A DNA stretch of 64,000 nucleotides from Planococcus sp. 107-1. Lineage in GTDB: Bacteria; Bacillota; Bacilli; Bacillales_A; Planococcaceae. A program made the position numbers and the translations under genes. Shown here one piece after another: positions 18,399 to 27,551 of this stretch. The stretch covers positions 2,046,001 through 2,110,000 of the forward strand of contig NZ_CP090977.1 in NCBI RefSeq assembly GCF_021513255.1. The letters are read 5' to 3'. The notes beneath the pieces were generated by a model that was given only the letters and a program-made list of their open reading frames with translations, had not been told where the DNA came from and made no database searches. Every line of letters begins with the position of its first letter. Position 1 is the stretch's first letter.

Positions 18399-19118
18399 TT
18401 ACATATGCCATCCGCCATTGATCCGGAGAACTTGTCCTGTCATATAATCCGCTTTGCCGTTCACTAGAAAATCGACCGCATCAGCTACATGGTGAGGCAA
18501 CCCTAACCCAAGCGGAATTTCGTCCTGGATCATAGCGAGTTCTTCTTCTGTCAAGTTCCCATTCATTTTTGTTTGAATGAAACCAGGAGAAATCGCATTT
18601 ACCCGTGTACCGGAAGCGGCCATTTCTTTGGCATAGGCTTTGACAAATGCCAATTGTGCCCCTTTTACAGAAGAATAGACGGTTTCAAGAGCAGCCCCTA
18701 TTTCTCCCCATATAGACGAGATAAATACGACATAAGTTGCCGGATAGCGATGAAAATAAGGTGAAATTCTGCGAATTGCCGAAATCGGATTTTTGACATG
18801 GACATTCCACAAGGCTTCCATTTCTGCATCTTCCGTATCAATCAACATTTTCTGCAAAGCATGGCCGCTCGCTACAACGATGCAAGCGGCATCATAAACT
18901 TGAGTTGCCAGCCGCTCCGCCCCGTCTGTACGGGTGAAATCGGCTTGCACAGCAATAAACTCCTGCTTTGTAAAGTTTCTGCTCAGTTCTTCTGCAAGCC
19001 CGTTTACGGGAGTGGAGTTCCAGTGGAGATAAAGTGACCAGCCATCGCTCGCCAGTTGGTTGGCAATCGCTTCGCCAATTGCTCCGGAAGCTCCCATTAT
19101 GACGGCAAATCGTTTCAC
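18399..19118 (-). CDS. ymfI: Short-chain dehydrogenase/reductase YmfI
   Basis: This 239-residue classical SDR has the cofactor motif GASGAIG at residues 9-15, the catalytic serine in FISSIWGE near residue 133, YSSVKG with the Tyr-x3-Lys pair near residue 148, and SPGFIQTKMNG after it. It resembles FabG (3-oxoacyl-ACP reductase), but the substrate cannot be read from sequence. The start GTG 19118 overlaps the ymfH stop by 4 bases (GTGA), so it is coupled to the peptidase-like genes upstream. The ymfF-ymfH-ymfI order is conserved in Bacillales. Confidence 0.9.
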   Translation of the reverse strand: MKRFAVIMGASGAIGEAIANQLASDGWSLYLHWNSTPVNGLAEELSRNFTKQEFIAVQADFTRTDGAERLATQVYDAACIVVASGHALQKMLIDTEDAEMEALWNVHVKNPISAIRRISPYFHRYPATYVVFISSIWGEIGAALETVYSSVKGAQLAFVKAYAKEMAASGTRVNAISPGFIQTKMNGNLTEEELAMIQDEIPLGLGLPHHVADAVDFLVNGKADYMTGQVLRINGGWHM

Positions 19119-20416
19119 TTGCCATCCTTCTTCGGCGGCATAATGGTAAAGGTCGAACGCTGGCTGTCTAAGCTCACTGTTGCAAAAGCGGCTTGCAGAT
19201 CCGGCACTTCTATTTCTTCGAGCATTGGCACCACGTCGAATAAGTTCATGTCGTTGAAGGCATACCGTGTGAATTGGTTAGCGATAAATTCAGGCGAATT
19301 TAATGCTCTCAGGAAAAAGCCAATTTTCTTGCGGCGGATCCGGTCAAGATCTGCTTGTCCGAATGGCCATTTTTCCATTGCTTGATCGAGTGTATGGTTG
19401 ATTTCTTTTATTAGTTTCTCGGGTTCGTTTGTATCGGAACCGATCAACGCATAGCCAAAGCCGTTTTCTAGTGAGTAATCAAATGAATAGGACTCATCGA
19501 TTAAATTGCTTTCGTATGCATGATGGTAGAAATCTGAAGTCCGTCCAAATAGCAATTCGAAAGCCAGTTCAGCCGCCAACTCGTGCTTCAGCATCGCTTT
19601 TCCGGAGTAATCGAGCACTTCCGGCTTAATGCCGACAAAGATTTTCGGTTTTTGCACGCTCATTTCAAGCGTCCGTTCTTTGATCGCCGCTTCAATCGGC
19701 TCTTCCGGATAAATCCGTTTGATTTCTTTCGGCTCTTCAAACGTCTTTTGGTCCTGATTTGCTTTGATGAATTCCATCATTTGCTCCGGATTCACTGCAC
19801 CGACAACGAACAGCACCATATTGGATGGATGATAGAACGTGTTATAGCAGGTGTATAAATGTTCCGCTGTAATATCTTGGATGGAATCGACGGTTCCGGC
19901 GATATCAATTTTCACCGGGTGGTTCTTATACAGGTTTTCAATCATGCCGAAATACAAACGCCAGTCCGCCTGATCGTCGTACATCGTGATTTCCTGTGCG
20001 ATAATGCCTTTTTCCTTTTCCACCGTTTTCTCAGTGAAATATGGGCTTTGGACAAAATCCAGCAGCGTTTCCACATTTTCATTGATTTGCCCGGTCGCTG
20101 AAAACAGATAAGCGGTACGGGTAAAGGAAGTGAACGCATTAGCAGAAGCGCCTTGTTTACTGAATTGCTGAAAGATATCGCCGTCTTCTTTTTCAAACAT
20201 TTTATGCTCTAAGAAATGGGCAATGCCGTCCGGCACTTTAATCGGCTCTTCTTCACCATAAGGCACAAAATGATTGTCGATTGAACCATATTTGGTCGTG
20301 AACGTAGCAAAAGTCTTTGAAAACCCTTTTTTCGGCAAAATATAAACTTCAAGCCCGTTGGCCAGTTTTTCATGGTACAGCGTTTCATCTAATTGTTCGA
20401 ATTGAACTTTATTCAA
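19115..20416 (-). CDS. ymfH: M16 zinc peptidase YmfH
   Basis: This intact 433-residue M16 (pitrilysin/MPP) family protein has the inverted zinc motif HFLEHKMF near residues 68-75 with a downstream ITMYDDQADWRL glutamate/aspartate region, so it is the likely catalytic partner. M16 proteins usually pair two half-clamshell subunits, one active and one inactive. The upstream gene (ymfF) encodes a relative without the motif and overlaps by 8 bases. The physiological substrate is unknown; peptide processing or degradation is inferred. Confidence 0.93.
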   Translation of the reverse strand: MNKVQFEQLDETLYHEKLANGLEVYILPKKGFSKTFATFTTKYGSIDNHFVPYGEEEPIKVPDGIAHFLEHKMFEKEDGDIFQQFSKQGASANAFTSFTRTAYLFSATGQINENVETLLDFVQSPYFTEKTVEKEKGIIAQEITMYDDQADWRLYFGMIENLYKNHPVKIDIAGTVDSIQDITAEHLYTCYNTFYHPSNMVLFVVGAVNPEQMMEFIKANQDQKTFEEPKEIKRIYPEEPIEAAIKERTLEMSVQKPKIFVGIKPEVLDYSGKAMLKHELAAELAFELLFGRTSDFYHHAYESNLIDESYSFDYSLENGFGYALIGSDTNEPEKLIKEINHTLDQAMEKWPFGQADLDRIRRKKIGFFLRALNSPEFIANQFTRYAFNDMNLFDVVPMLEEIEVPDLQAAFATVSLDSQRSTFTIMPPKKDGK

Positions 20417-21682
20417 CTGAATCGTCCTCCTTGCCAGCTAGGAAATACGTCATTTCCAATGATAATGATTGAGCCGCATCGGCAATATCTTCTTTTGTCA
20501 CAGCATTCCATCTGCTGATCAAATAATCGGGTTCAAATGCTTTATCGAGTTCCATGTATTGATCGTAAATGTCAATTTGGCCTCTCGCCGAATCCAAAGC
20601 TTCTTTTAATTGATTGATCAAAAGCGCTTTTGTCTGATCCAGTTCTACGTCCGAAATATTGGCTCGTTTCACTTCTTCCAATTGTTCAAGTATGAGCTTC
20701 ACAGCTTTGCCTTCCAGTTTCGAATCAATGCCGGCAAGCACAAACATCAAACCGAACTGAGAAGCGTACGAACTTGAAACGTAGTAAGCCATGCTTTCTT
20801 TCTCTCGGATATTGACGAATAATTTCGAATGGGCATAACCGCCAAGAACTCCGTTCATCAATTGCATAACCGGGAACTTTTCGTCGCGGAAAGTGATCGG
20901 CGTGAAGAAGGCCATGTGCAATTTCCCTTGTTTCATGTCTTCGTATTCGATAACCCGTGAAGTTTCAGGAGAGGTCAATTGCGTTGACGGCCCTTCCACT
21001 GCCTGTTCGCGGTCTTCGAAATGGAAGTATTGTTTAATATAGGAAGCAATTATTTCCGGCTTGATGTCGCCGACCACATAAATTTCAATTTCATTATTGT
21101 TCAATAATGTTTGGTATTCTTTCAGCAGCTGGTCGTTCGTCACTTTTTCCAATTCTTCAAGCGATCCATTCGCTTGGATGGAAGCAGGGTGCCCTGGCAA
21201 TGCGAGTTCCATCATGCGCTGCTGCGCGTAGCGGTTTTTTCATCAAAGATTGACTCAATCCGTTCTTTAATCGTCTGCTTTTCACGCAGGAAAATGGATT
21301 CTTTGAAAAGCCCGTTTTCCATATTCGGCTTGAATAGGACAACATACATCAAGTTCAGGACTTTTTCCAACACCCCTTCTTCGGATAAATACTGGTCATT
21401 CACCGTTTCTACATTCAAAGTCACGATGTGTTCATTGCCCCGTTTAGAAGAATCTATGTAGAGGGATGTGCCGTACAGACCGTCCAGCACCATGCGCAGC
21501 GCCGTATGAGATGGATACACCTCATTGCTATGCTGAAGCACATTTGCCAAAATAGAACGGGCAGATGCCTTTTCAGGTGTTAAGCGATCCTTGAATTTAA
21601 AAGAAAAATTTATCGTCTTAAATTGAGTTGTTTCATTTACATGGACATTAACGCCTTTTGCAATATTAATAGATTGAAACAT
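20409..21682 (-). CDS. ymfF: M16 peptidase-like protein YmfF, no zinc motif (frameshifted)
   Basis: Repaired length is about 424 residues. It is related to YmfH, but where HxxEH is expected it reads VLQHSNEVYP, so it is probably the non-catalytic partner. The frame breaks near 21231-21234 (GCGG): FDEKT resumes as RYAQQRMMELALPGHP after restoring one G/C base. The two pieces otherwise abut exactly. Its 3' end overlaps ymfH by 8 bases, supporting one heterodimeric unit. Confidence 0.87.
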
Positions 21683-21767
21683 CAGTAAATCCCCTCTCAG
21701 CTTTCTTATTCTAACTATACCGAACCCCTGGAACTAAATGCAAATAATGAAGAATGCCCTTATGTCC

Positions 21768-21805
21768 AAAAGAAAAAGAACCGCCGCTTGGGCGATTCTT
21801 TTTTT
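21768..21805. terminator. Terminator at the end of the nup operon
   Basis: A 10-bp stem with one mismatch (21776-21785 with 21791-21800) is flanked by A- and T-rich tracts on both sides. It closes the transporter operon before ymfF. Confidence 0.75.
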
Positions 21806-21809
21806 AAAA

Positions 21810-22769
21810 TTAGCGCTGCCCTTTGATATAAGGGATTCCGTTCGCTTTTGGCGCATTTGCACGGCCGATGAAACCAGCTAGAGCAAAAATAGTCAAAACG
21901 TATGGAAGAATCAGCAAGAAGACATTCGGGATGTCTTGGATAATAGGGATGGATGAACTGGCGATACTTAATGCCTGGGCTAAACCGAAGAATAAAGCGG
22001 CTCCCATTGCACCAAGTGGATGCCATTTACCGAAAATCATCGCAGCGAGCGCCATGAACCCTTGTCCATTGATGGTCGCGTGCCCGAAATCTCCGGAAAT
22101 TGTCTGCGCATAGATTGCACCGCCGATTCCAGCTAATGCACCGGAAATCATAACAGCGATATAACGCATTCTGTTTACATTGATCCCCATCGTATCTGCA
22201 GCCATTGGATGTTCCCCGACCGAACGGAGACGCAAGCCAAACGGCGTTTTATAGATGACAAACCAGGCAATGATGGCAATGATGATTGCCAAGAAAGAAG
22301 TATTGTAAATTTTTGTAAAGAACATCGGCCCGATAAAAGGGATGTCCGATAACACCGGAAAATCATAGCGCGTAAAACGCTCTGTGATGAAATCTGTCTG
22401 CCCTTTTCCGAAGATTTTCTTAACCAGGTAAAGAGACAAAGCGATTGCCAGCAAGTTGATGGCAACGCCAGAAACCGTTTGGTCTGCACGGAAGGAAATA
22501 GAAGCGACCGCGTGAACCAATGAAAGCAAGAGCGCTGCAACCATGGCAGCGATTAACGAAAGCCAAGGAGTCGCATTGCCAAAAGTATCGGCAAATAACA
22601 AGTTGAACAAAATGCCTACGAATGCGCCAATGACCATCAAACCTTCGAGGCCGATATTAATAACGCCCGATCGCTCGGAGAACACACCGCCGATTGCAAC
22701 TAAAATAAGCGGAGCTGCATAAAATATCGCTGAAGGAACGATGAAATACAAAACTTCTAAGAAACTCAT
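21810..22769 (-). CDS. nupQ: Nucleoside ABC transporter permease (NupQ type)
   Basis: This 319-residue inner-membrane permease of the branched-chain/ribose/nucleoside (BPD_transp_2) family has about eight to ten helices and the family signatures GVFSERSGVINIGLEGLMVIG near residues 28-48 and SVGEHPMAADTMGINV near residue 195. It follows the second permease gene with one intervening base. With NupP, NupO and the lipoprotein NupN it forms a nucleoside importer, as in the B. subtilis guanosine system; the substrate here is inferred. Confidence 0.92.
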   Translation of the reverse strand: MSFLEVLYFIVPSAIFYAAPLILVAIGGVFSERSGVINIGLEGLMVIGAFVGILFNLLFADTFGNATPWLSLIAAMVAALLLSLVHAVASISFRADQTVSGVAINLLAIALSLYLVKKIFGKGQTDFITERFTRYDFPVLSDIPFIGPMFFTKIYNTSFLAIIIAIIAWFVIYKTPFGLRLRSVGEHPMAADTMGINVNRMRYIAVMISGALAGIGGAIYAQTISGDFGHATINGQGFMALAAMIFGKWHPLGAMGAALFFGLAQALSIASSSIPIIQDIPNVFLLILPYVLTIFALAGFIGRANAPKANGIPYIKGQR

Positions 22770-22770
22770 A

Positions 22771-23817
22771 TTACTTCGCCTCCTTCTTCTTAGCCGCGCG
22801 CAGCAGGAATAGACGGATGATGTATCCTGATGCTACAAAGAAAATAATAACGGCAATAACAATTTCTACAATTTCAAGCGGAATGCCCGCAGCATTCGGC
22901 ATATTAAGTGCCCCGTATTTCAAAGAGCCAAATAGTGTTGCACCAAAAATAACGCCGAGTGGAGTATTCATTCCAAGCAAGGCTACAGCGATACCATCAA
23001 ATCCGATACCCGTAAATCCAGCTTTAGAAGATACATATTCGAATGTTCCAAGAGCTTCCATTGCACCGCCAAGGCCGGCAAATGCCCCTGAAATGACCAT
23101 TGCCAAAATGATGTTTTTGTTTACATTCATCCCAGCGTATTGAGAAGCGTTGTGGTTGAACCCAACCGCTTTCAATTCAAAACCAAGCGTCGTTTTTTCC
23201 AGAATGAACCACATAACCCCAACCATCACTAGGGCAATGACGATGCCGAAATGCAGGCAGGAGAATTCAGTCAAATTCTCAAGGAACTCTGAACGTAATG
23301 AAGCACTGGCGAAAATGGATTCTGTTCGGTCTCCGCCGCCAGATACTGTTTTAATCAACGCATTGGTTGTATGAAGTGCAATATAGTTCATCATAATTGT
23401 GACGATAACTTCATGCACATGGAATTTCGCTTTTAAGAGACCAGGAATGAATCCCCAAATTGCCCCTGCTGCTGCCGCTGCTAAAATCGCTAGCGGCAAG
23501 TGGATAATCATTGGCAGTTCAACAGCTACCCCGACGTACGCGGCAGCGAACCATCCAACGATCAATTGCCCTTCAACACCGATATTGAACAAGCCCGAAC
23601 GGAAAGCAAATGCTACCGCAAGCCCTGCAAGTAAATACGGCGTAATTTGGCGGATTGTTTCTCCGATTGTGTATAGGTCACCGAAAATCCCGTTCCATAA
23701 AGCGGCATAGCCATCGATTGGATTATAGCCACTGACCAACATGATTATTGCTCCGACTATTAAACCAAGAATTACGGAAATGACGGGGACCAGTATATTT
23801 GTTGCTTTAGTCGACAT
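22771..23817 (-). CDS. nupP: Nucleoside ABC transporter permease (NupP type)
   Basis: This 348-residue permease of the same family as its downstream neighbour carries FRSGLFNIGVEGQLIVGW near residue 75 and AVGFNHNASQYAGMNV near residue 215, with about nine helices. ATG 23817 is chosen (MSTKATNILVPV) because GGAGGATCAGC stands directly in front; a longer in-frame start at 23853 would have no such site. It overlaps the ATPase gene by 11 bases, so the proteins should be made together. Confidence 0.92.
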   Translation of the reverse strand: MSTKATNILVPVISVILGLIVGAIIMLVSGYNPIDGYAALWNGIFGDLYTIGETIRQITPYLLAGLAVAFAFRSGLFNIGVEGQLIVGWFAAAYVGVAVELPMIIHLPLAILAAAAAGAIWGFIPGLLKAKFHVHEVIVTIMMNYIALHTTNALIKTVSGGGDRTESIFASASLRSEFLENLTEFSCLHFGIVIALVMVGVMWFILEKTTLGFELKAVGFNHNASQYAGMNVNKNIILAMVISGAFAGLGGAMEALGTFEYVSSKAGFTGIGFDGIAVALLGMNTPLGVIFGATLFGSLKYGALNMPNAAGIPLEIVEIVIAVIIFFVASGYIIRLFLLRAAKKKEAK

Positions 23818-25350
23818 GCTGATCCTCCTTATGATTAGAACCTCGAACGGCATGCCCTGCCATCAGCAAGCCCAGTTCCTGTTCTGTCGTTTCTTCTGGA
23901 AGCACCGTATCTACAATTTCACCGTCATGGATAACGGCGATGCGGTCGGATACGTTCATGACTTCATCCAATTCGAACGAGATCAATAGAACCGCTTTTC
24001 CGTTATCCCGCTGTTCAATCAAACGGCTATGGATAAATTCAATCGCCCCTACGTCTAACCCCCGTGTTGGCAAGGCCGCTATCAGCAGTTCAGGATTCCG
24101 GTCAACTTCACGGCCGATAATCGCTTTTTGCTGGTTACCGCCTGATAATGCTCGGGCAGGTTCGTGCGGTCCTTGAGTCCGGACATCGTACGCTTCAATG
24201 ATTGCTTTCGCTTTTTCATCAATCTTGTTGTAATCGATAATGCCATTTTTTGAAATCGGCTGTTGATAATAAGTCTGCAATGAAATATTATGGCCGATTG
24301 GGAAATCTAACACCAAACCGTGTTTATGCCGATCCTGAGGAATATGGCCAATACCAGCTTCAGTTACTTTACGCGGTTTTAATCCGGTAATGTTCTTGCC
24401 ATGAAGCGAAATTGTTCCGCTCTTCACTTTGCGCAGTCCGGTAATCGCTTCAATCAATTCTGACTGACCATTTCCGTCTATACCGGCAATTCCGACAATT
24501 TCACCTGCACGGACATCCAAGTTCAGCTTTTTGACTTTCGCTACCCGCGGTAATCGTCAACTACTAAATCTTTGACGCTTAAAATATTCTCTTTAGGAGA
24601 AGCGGGACTTTTCACTGTCTTGAATTCAACTTGGCGGCCGACCATCAAAGAAGCCAGTTCTTGCGGATTGGTCTCAGATGTAATGACTGTCCCAATGCCT
24701 TGCCCTTTTCTGATAACGGTTACGCGATCGGAAACATCCATAATCTCTTTTAGTTTATGCGTAATCAAGATGATGGATTTACCTTCTGCGATCAATCGTT
24801 TCATAATTTGGATCAATTCTGTAATTTCCTGAGGCGTCAAGGAAGCAGTCGGCTCATCGAAAATCAGGATTTCTGCACCGCGGTACAAAGTTTTTAAAAT
24901 TTCGACGCGCTGCTGCATACCTACTGAAATGTCTTCGATGATTGCATATGGATCGACATTCAAACCGTACTGCTCAGATAGTGCTTGAACTTTCTTGGCA
25001 GCGTCTTTTTTGTTGGTCACCCCGTATTTAGTAGGCTCACTGCCCAGGATGATGTTTTCTGTTACCGAGAAATTCTCGACTAGCATAAAGTGCTGGTGCA
25101 CCATGCCGATCCCTAAATCATTTGCTACGTTCGGGTCTGTAATGTCCACTTTTTCTCCGCGGACCCGGATTTCTCCGCCTTCAGGCTGGTAAAGCCCAAA
25201 CAGCACGTTCATTAAAGTTGATTTTCCTGCCCCATTCTCTCCCAATAACGCATGAATTTCGCCTTTTTTGAGTTGAAGCGTTATATTGTCATTGGCAACG
25301 AATGTCCCAAACTCTTTACGAATATTGAGCATTTCGATTACATATTCCAT
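23807..25350 (-). CDS. nupO: Nucleoside ABC transporter ATPase, duplicated (NupO type, frameshifted)
   Basis: Repaired length is 514 residues with two fused ATPase domains, as in the RbsA/YufO group. Domain 1 has Walker A GENGAGKST near residue 38 and DEPTASL; its ABC signature region reads EDISVGMQQRVE. Domain 2 has the degenerate Walker A GIDGNGQSEL and signature LSGGNQQKAI. The break is at 24544-24548: GATTACCGCGGG loses one G, so DDYRG meets a stop instead of continuing VAKVKKLNLDVRAGEIVG. Start ATG 25350 follows AAGGAGTG. The two-domain fusion itself is normal for the family. Confidence 0.92.
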
Positions 25351-25401
25351 TGTTTTCACTCCTTCGAAAACTGGTAACTTAAAATTTTTAAAAATTAATA
25401 C

Positions 25402-25433
25402 ATGAAAGGCTTTTACTTAGAAAAGCCTTTCAT
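25402..25433 (-). other. Intercistronic hairpin upstream of nupO
   Basis: A perfect 13-bp stem ATGAAAGGCTTTT/AAAAGCCTTTCAT (25402-25414 with 25421-25433) with a six-base loop lies between the nupN terminator and nupO. It lacks a clean T run on the minus strand, so it may act as an RNA-stability or processing element rather than a terminator. Confidence 0.5.
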
Positions 25434-25457
25434 CTAATAATTCATTAAAAATAGGCG

Positions 25458-25497
25458 AAAAAAAATCATAAAGGCCGGCAAGACCGGCCTTTATGAT
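25458..25497 (-). terminator. Strong terminator between nupN and nupO
   Basis: A perfect 14-bp stem (25465-25478 with 25484-25497) with a five-base loop is followed on the minus strand by eight T. It lies 18 bases after the nupN stop and should limit read-through into the transporter genes, giving excess binding protein. Confidence 0.88.
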
Positions 25498-25515
25498 GAC
25501 CGTATTGAGTAATGC

Positions 25516-26599
25516 TTAGTTTTCTAGAGTTTCAGGAACGACGATTTCGCCGCTAGCGATTTTCTCTTTGTACTCATCAATTTTAGCCATAACGTCTTCA
25601 GTGATTGCTCCGCGTGAATCCGCAAGGCCAACCCCGTCTTCAGCCAAACCGTAAGTCAATGTTTCGCCGCCAGGGAAGTTTCCTTCCATTGCTTGAGTTG
25701 AGATATCGATTACCGCTTGATCTACACCTTTAAGAACTGAAGTAAGTGTTACGTTTGCATCGCCGACTTGACCTTCGTCGTATTGGTCAGCATCTACACC
25801 GATAACCCAGATGTTCGTGTCTGGATCAGCTTCTTTGCGTTCTTTTGCTTCCGTGAATACACCGTTTCCTGTTCCGCCAGCTGCGTGGAATACGATATCC
25901 GCTCCAGCAGAGTACATGCGGTTAGCAGTTGTTTTACCTAATTCCGCTTTATCAAAAGCACCTGTATATTGTACATCGACTTCAACTGCAGGATCTGCAG
26001 CTTCAACACCCGCTTAGGAATCCAGCTTCAAAACGCTCGATTACCGGAATTTCCATTCCGCCAACGAAACCGATCTTGCCAGTTTCTGTCATAAGAGCTG
26101 CAGCTACACCCGCAAGGAATGCACCTTCTTGCTCTTTGAACAATACGCTAGCTACGTTTGGAGCATCAACGACAGCATCGATAATTGCGATTTGAGCGTC
26201 CGGCTGCTGTTCAGCAATTTCTTTTACAGCGCCTTCCATCAAGAACCCAATTCCATAAACGACGTCGAAGTCACGACGGATCAAGTTGTTTAAGTTCGTA
26301 TTATAGTCTGCATCAGAAGCCGACTGAAGATAGTCAAATCCGCCGTCTCCTTTTTCAAGGCCGTTTTCTTCACCAAATTCTTGGATACCTTCCCAAGCTG
26401 ATTGGTTGAATGATTTATCATCCACACCGCCGACATCTGTAACCATAGCTACTGAGAAGTCGCTTGTTTCTTCTGAACTTCCGCCGTCGCCAGATCCAGC
26501 GTCACCGTTTGAAGTATCTTCGTCGCTGCCACACGCGGCAAGCATCGTTCCCGCTGCAAGCATTAAAGATAGACCTAGACCAAATTTACGTTTCGTCAA
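25516..26599 (-). CDS. nupN: Nucleoside-binding lipoprotein, BMP/NupN family (frameshifted)
   Basis: Repaired length is about 360 residues. The type II signal peptide ends in LAAC (cysteine about residue 22), followed by a Gly/Ser/Asp-rich tether. The basic membrane protein domain then shows [39 protein letters not shown] and [17 protein letters not shown]. It is the extracellular binding protein of the ABC importer encoded downstream. The frame breaks near 26010-26013 (CCGC): one extra G after GFLS; removing it gives [16 protein letters not shown]. The start is TTG 26599, preceded by GGGGGTTATTACA. Confidence 0.92.
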
Positions 26600-26647
26600 T
26601 GTAATAACCCCCTGAGGTATGTTTGATATTAGCAGGAATTTGCCGTT

Positions 26648-27375
26648 TTACACACGTTTTCGAACTACATGAAAACTAAACTTATCAGCTCTGAAGTAAT
26701 TCTTTGAGTAAAGCACCACACGATCGTCCTCATCGTAATGGAGCTGTTTTAACACCAATAATGCTGTTTCCGGATCGCATTCAAGAATCGGGGATGCATC
26801 TTCATGATACCCGATTGGATCGATGAATGTGACCGCATAGGCAATGCGGTTTCTCCGGACTCTTCTATCGCTGAGAAGATCGAGCTTTCTTTGCGCCCGA
26901 GAAAATCAGCCGGCAGGTAAGCCGCTGGCACTTTGTCGATGCAATAGACGACAGGTTCACCATTTGCTGTTCGGACGCGTTCAATAGTTATTATGGATTC
27001 ATCGGCATCGCAATGAAAGCGTTTTATATCCTCTTCGGACGAAAGGCTTTTCCCAGTGCTTAAATAGATAACGCCGGGTTCCATGCCCGCTTGGCGAATC
27101 ATGTCGGAGACGCTTGTCAATTGTTCGATGCCTGTGGAAAATACAGGTTTTGGATTGACAAAAGTCCCGACGCCATGCCGCCTTACGATAATATTATCTT
27201 CTTCCAATAAACGCAGTGCTTCTCTTAAAGTCGCACGGCTGACGCCAAGTGATTTTGCAAGTTCGAATTCGGATGGCAACTTCTCTTTCTCTTTGTACAA
27301 CCCGGCCGCAATATCTTGCTTCATTCGATCGATCACTTGGAGATACAACGCGCGATGATCCGATTTAATTGTCAT
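26648..27375 (-). CDS. ymfC: GntR/HutC-family regulator YmfC (frameshifted)
   Basis: Repaired length is 242 residues: an N-terminal GntR winged helix ([23 protein letters not shown], residues about 35-57) and a C-terminal UTRA ligand domain. The frame breaks at 26846-26849 (GCGG): after EESGE one base is missing, and [19 protein letters not shown] continues to a stop at 26648-26650. Without repair the protein would end early at 26749. ATG 27375 has GGTGGTGAG in front. It lies 48 bases upstream of the nucleoside transporter genes and probably regulates them. A 14-base palindrome in its leader could be its operator. Confidence 0.87.
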
Positions 27376-27398
27376 AAGACTCACCACCAATGACAGAG

Positions 27399-27412
27399 AT
27401 CAGACATCTGAT
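27399..27412. promoter_or_regulatory. Palindrome in the ymfC leader, possible GntR operator
   Basis: ATCAGACATCTGAT is a perfect inverted repeat (ATCAGA-CA-TCTGAT) 24 bases upstream of the ymfC start. HutC-type repressors bind such short palindromes and often autoregulate. A weaker half-similar site (ATCAGCTCTGAA) occurs near 26693, inside the 3' end of the gene. Confidence 0.4.
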
Positions 27413-27551
27413 GTAAAACATTCCTACTAATCAAAATTACTATAACACTTATTCTAAACGAAATAAATAGTCTTTTGTCGAATTTCGCGAATTTTCATTG
27501 CAAATATTTCATTCAATGTAATCAGATTGTCACAAAAGTTCTGATATTTCC

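Noticed and set aside
23807-25350. Two ATPase domains in nupO as an unusual fusion
   Set aside because: Duplicated ATPases are normal for the ribose/nucleoside ABC family.
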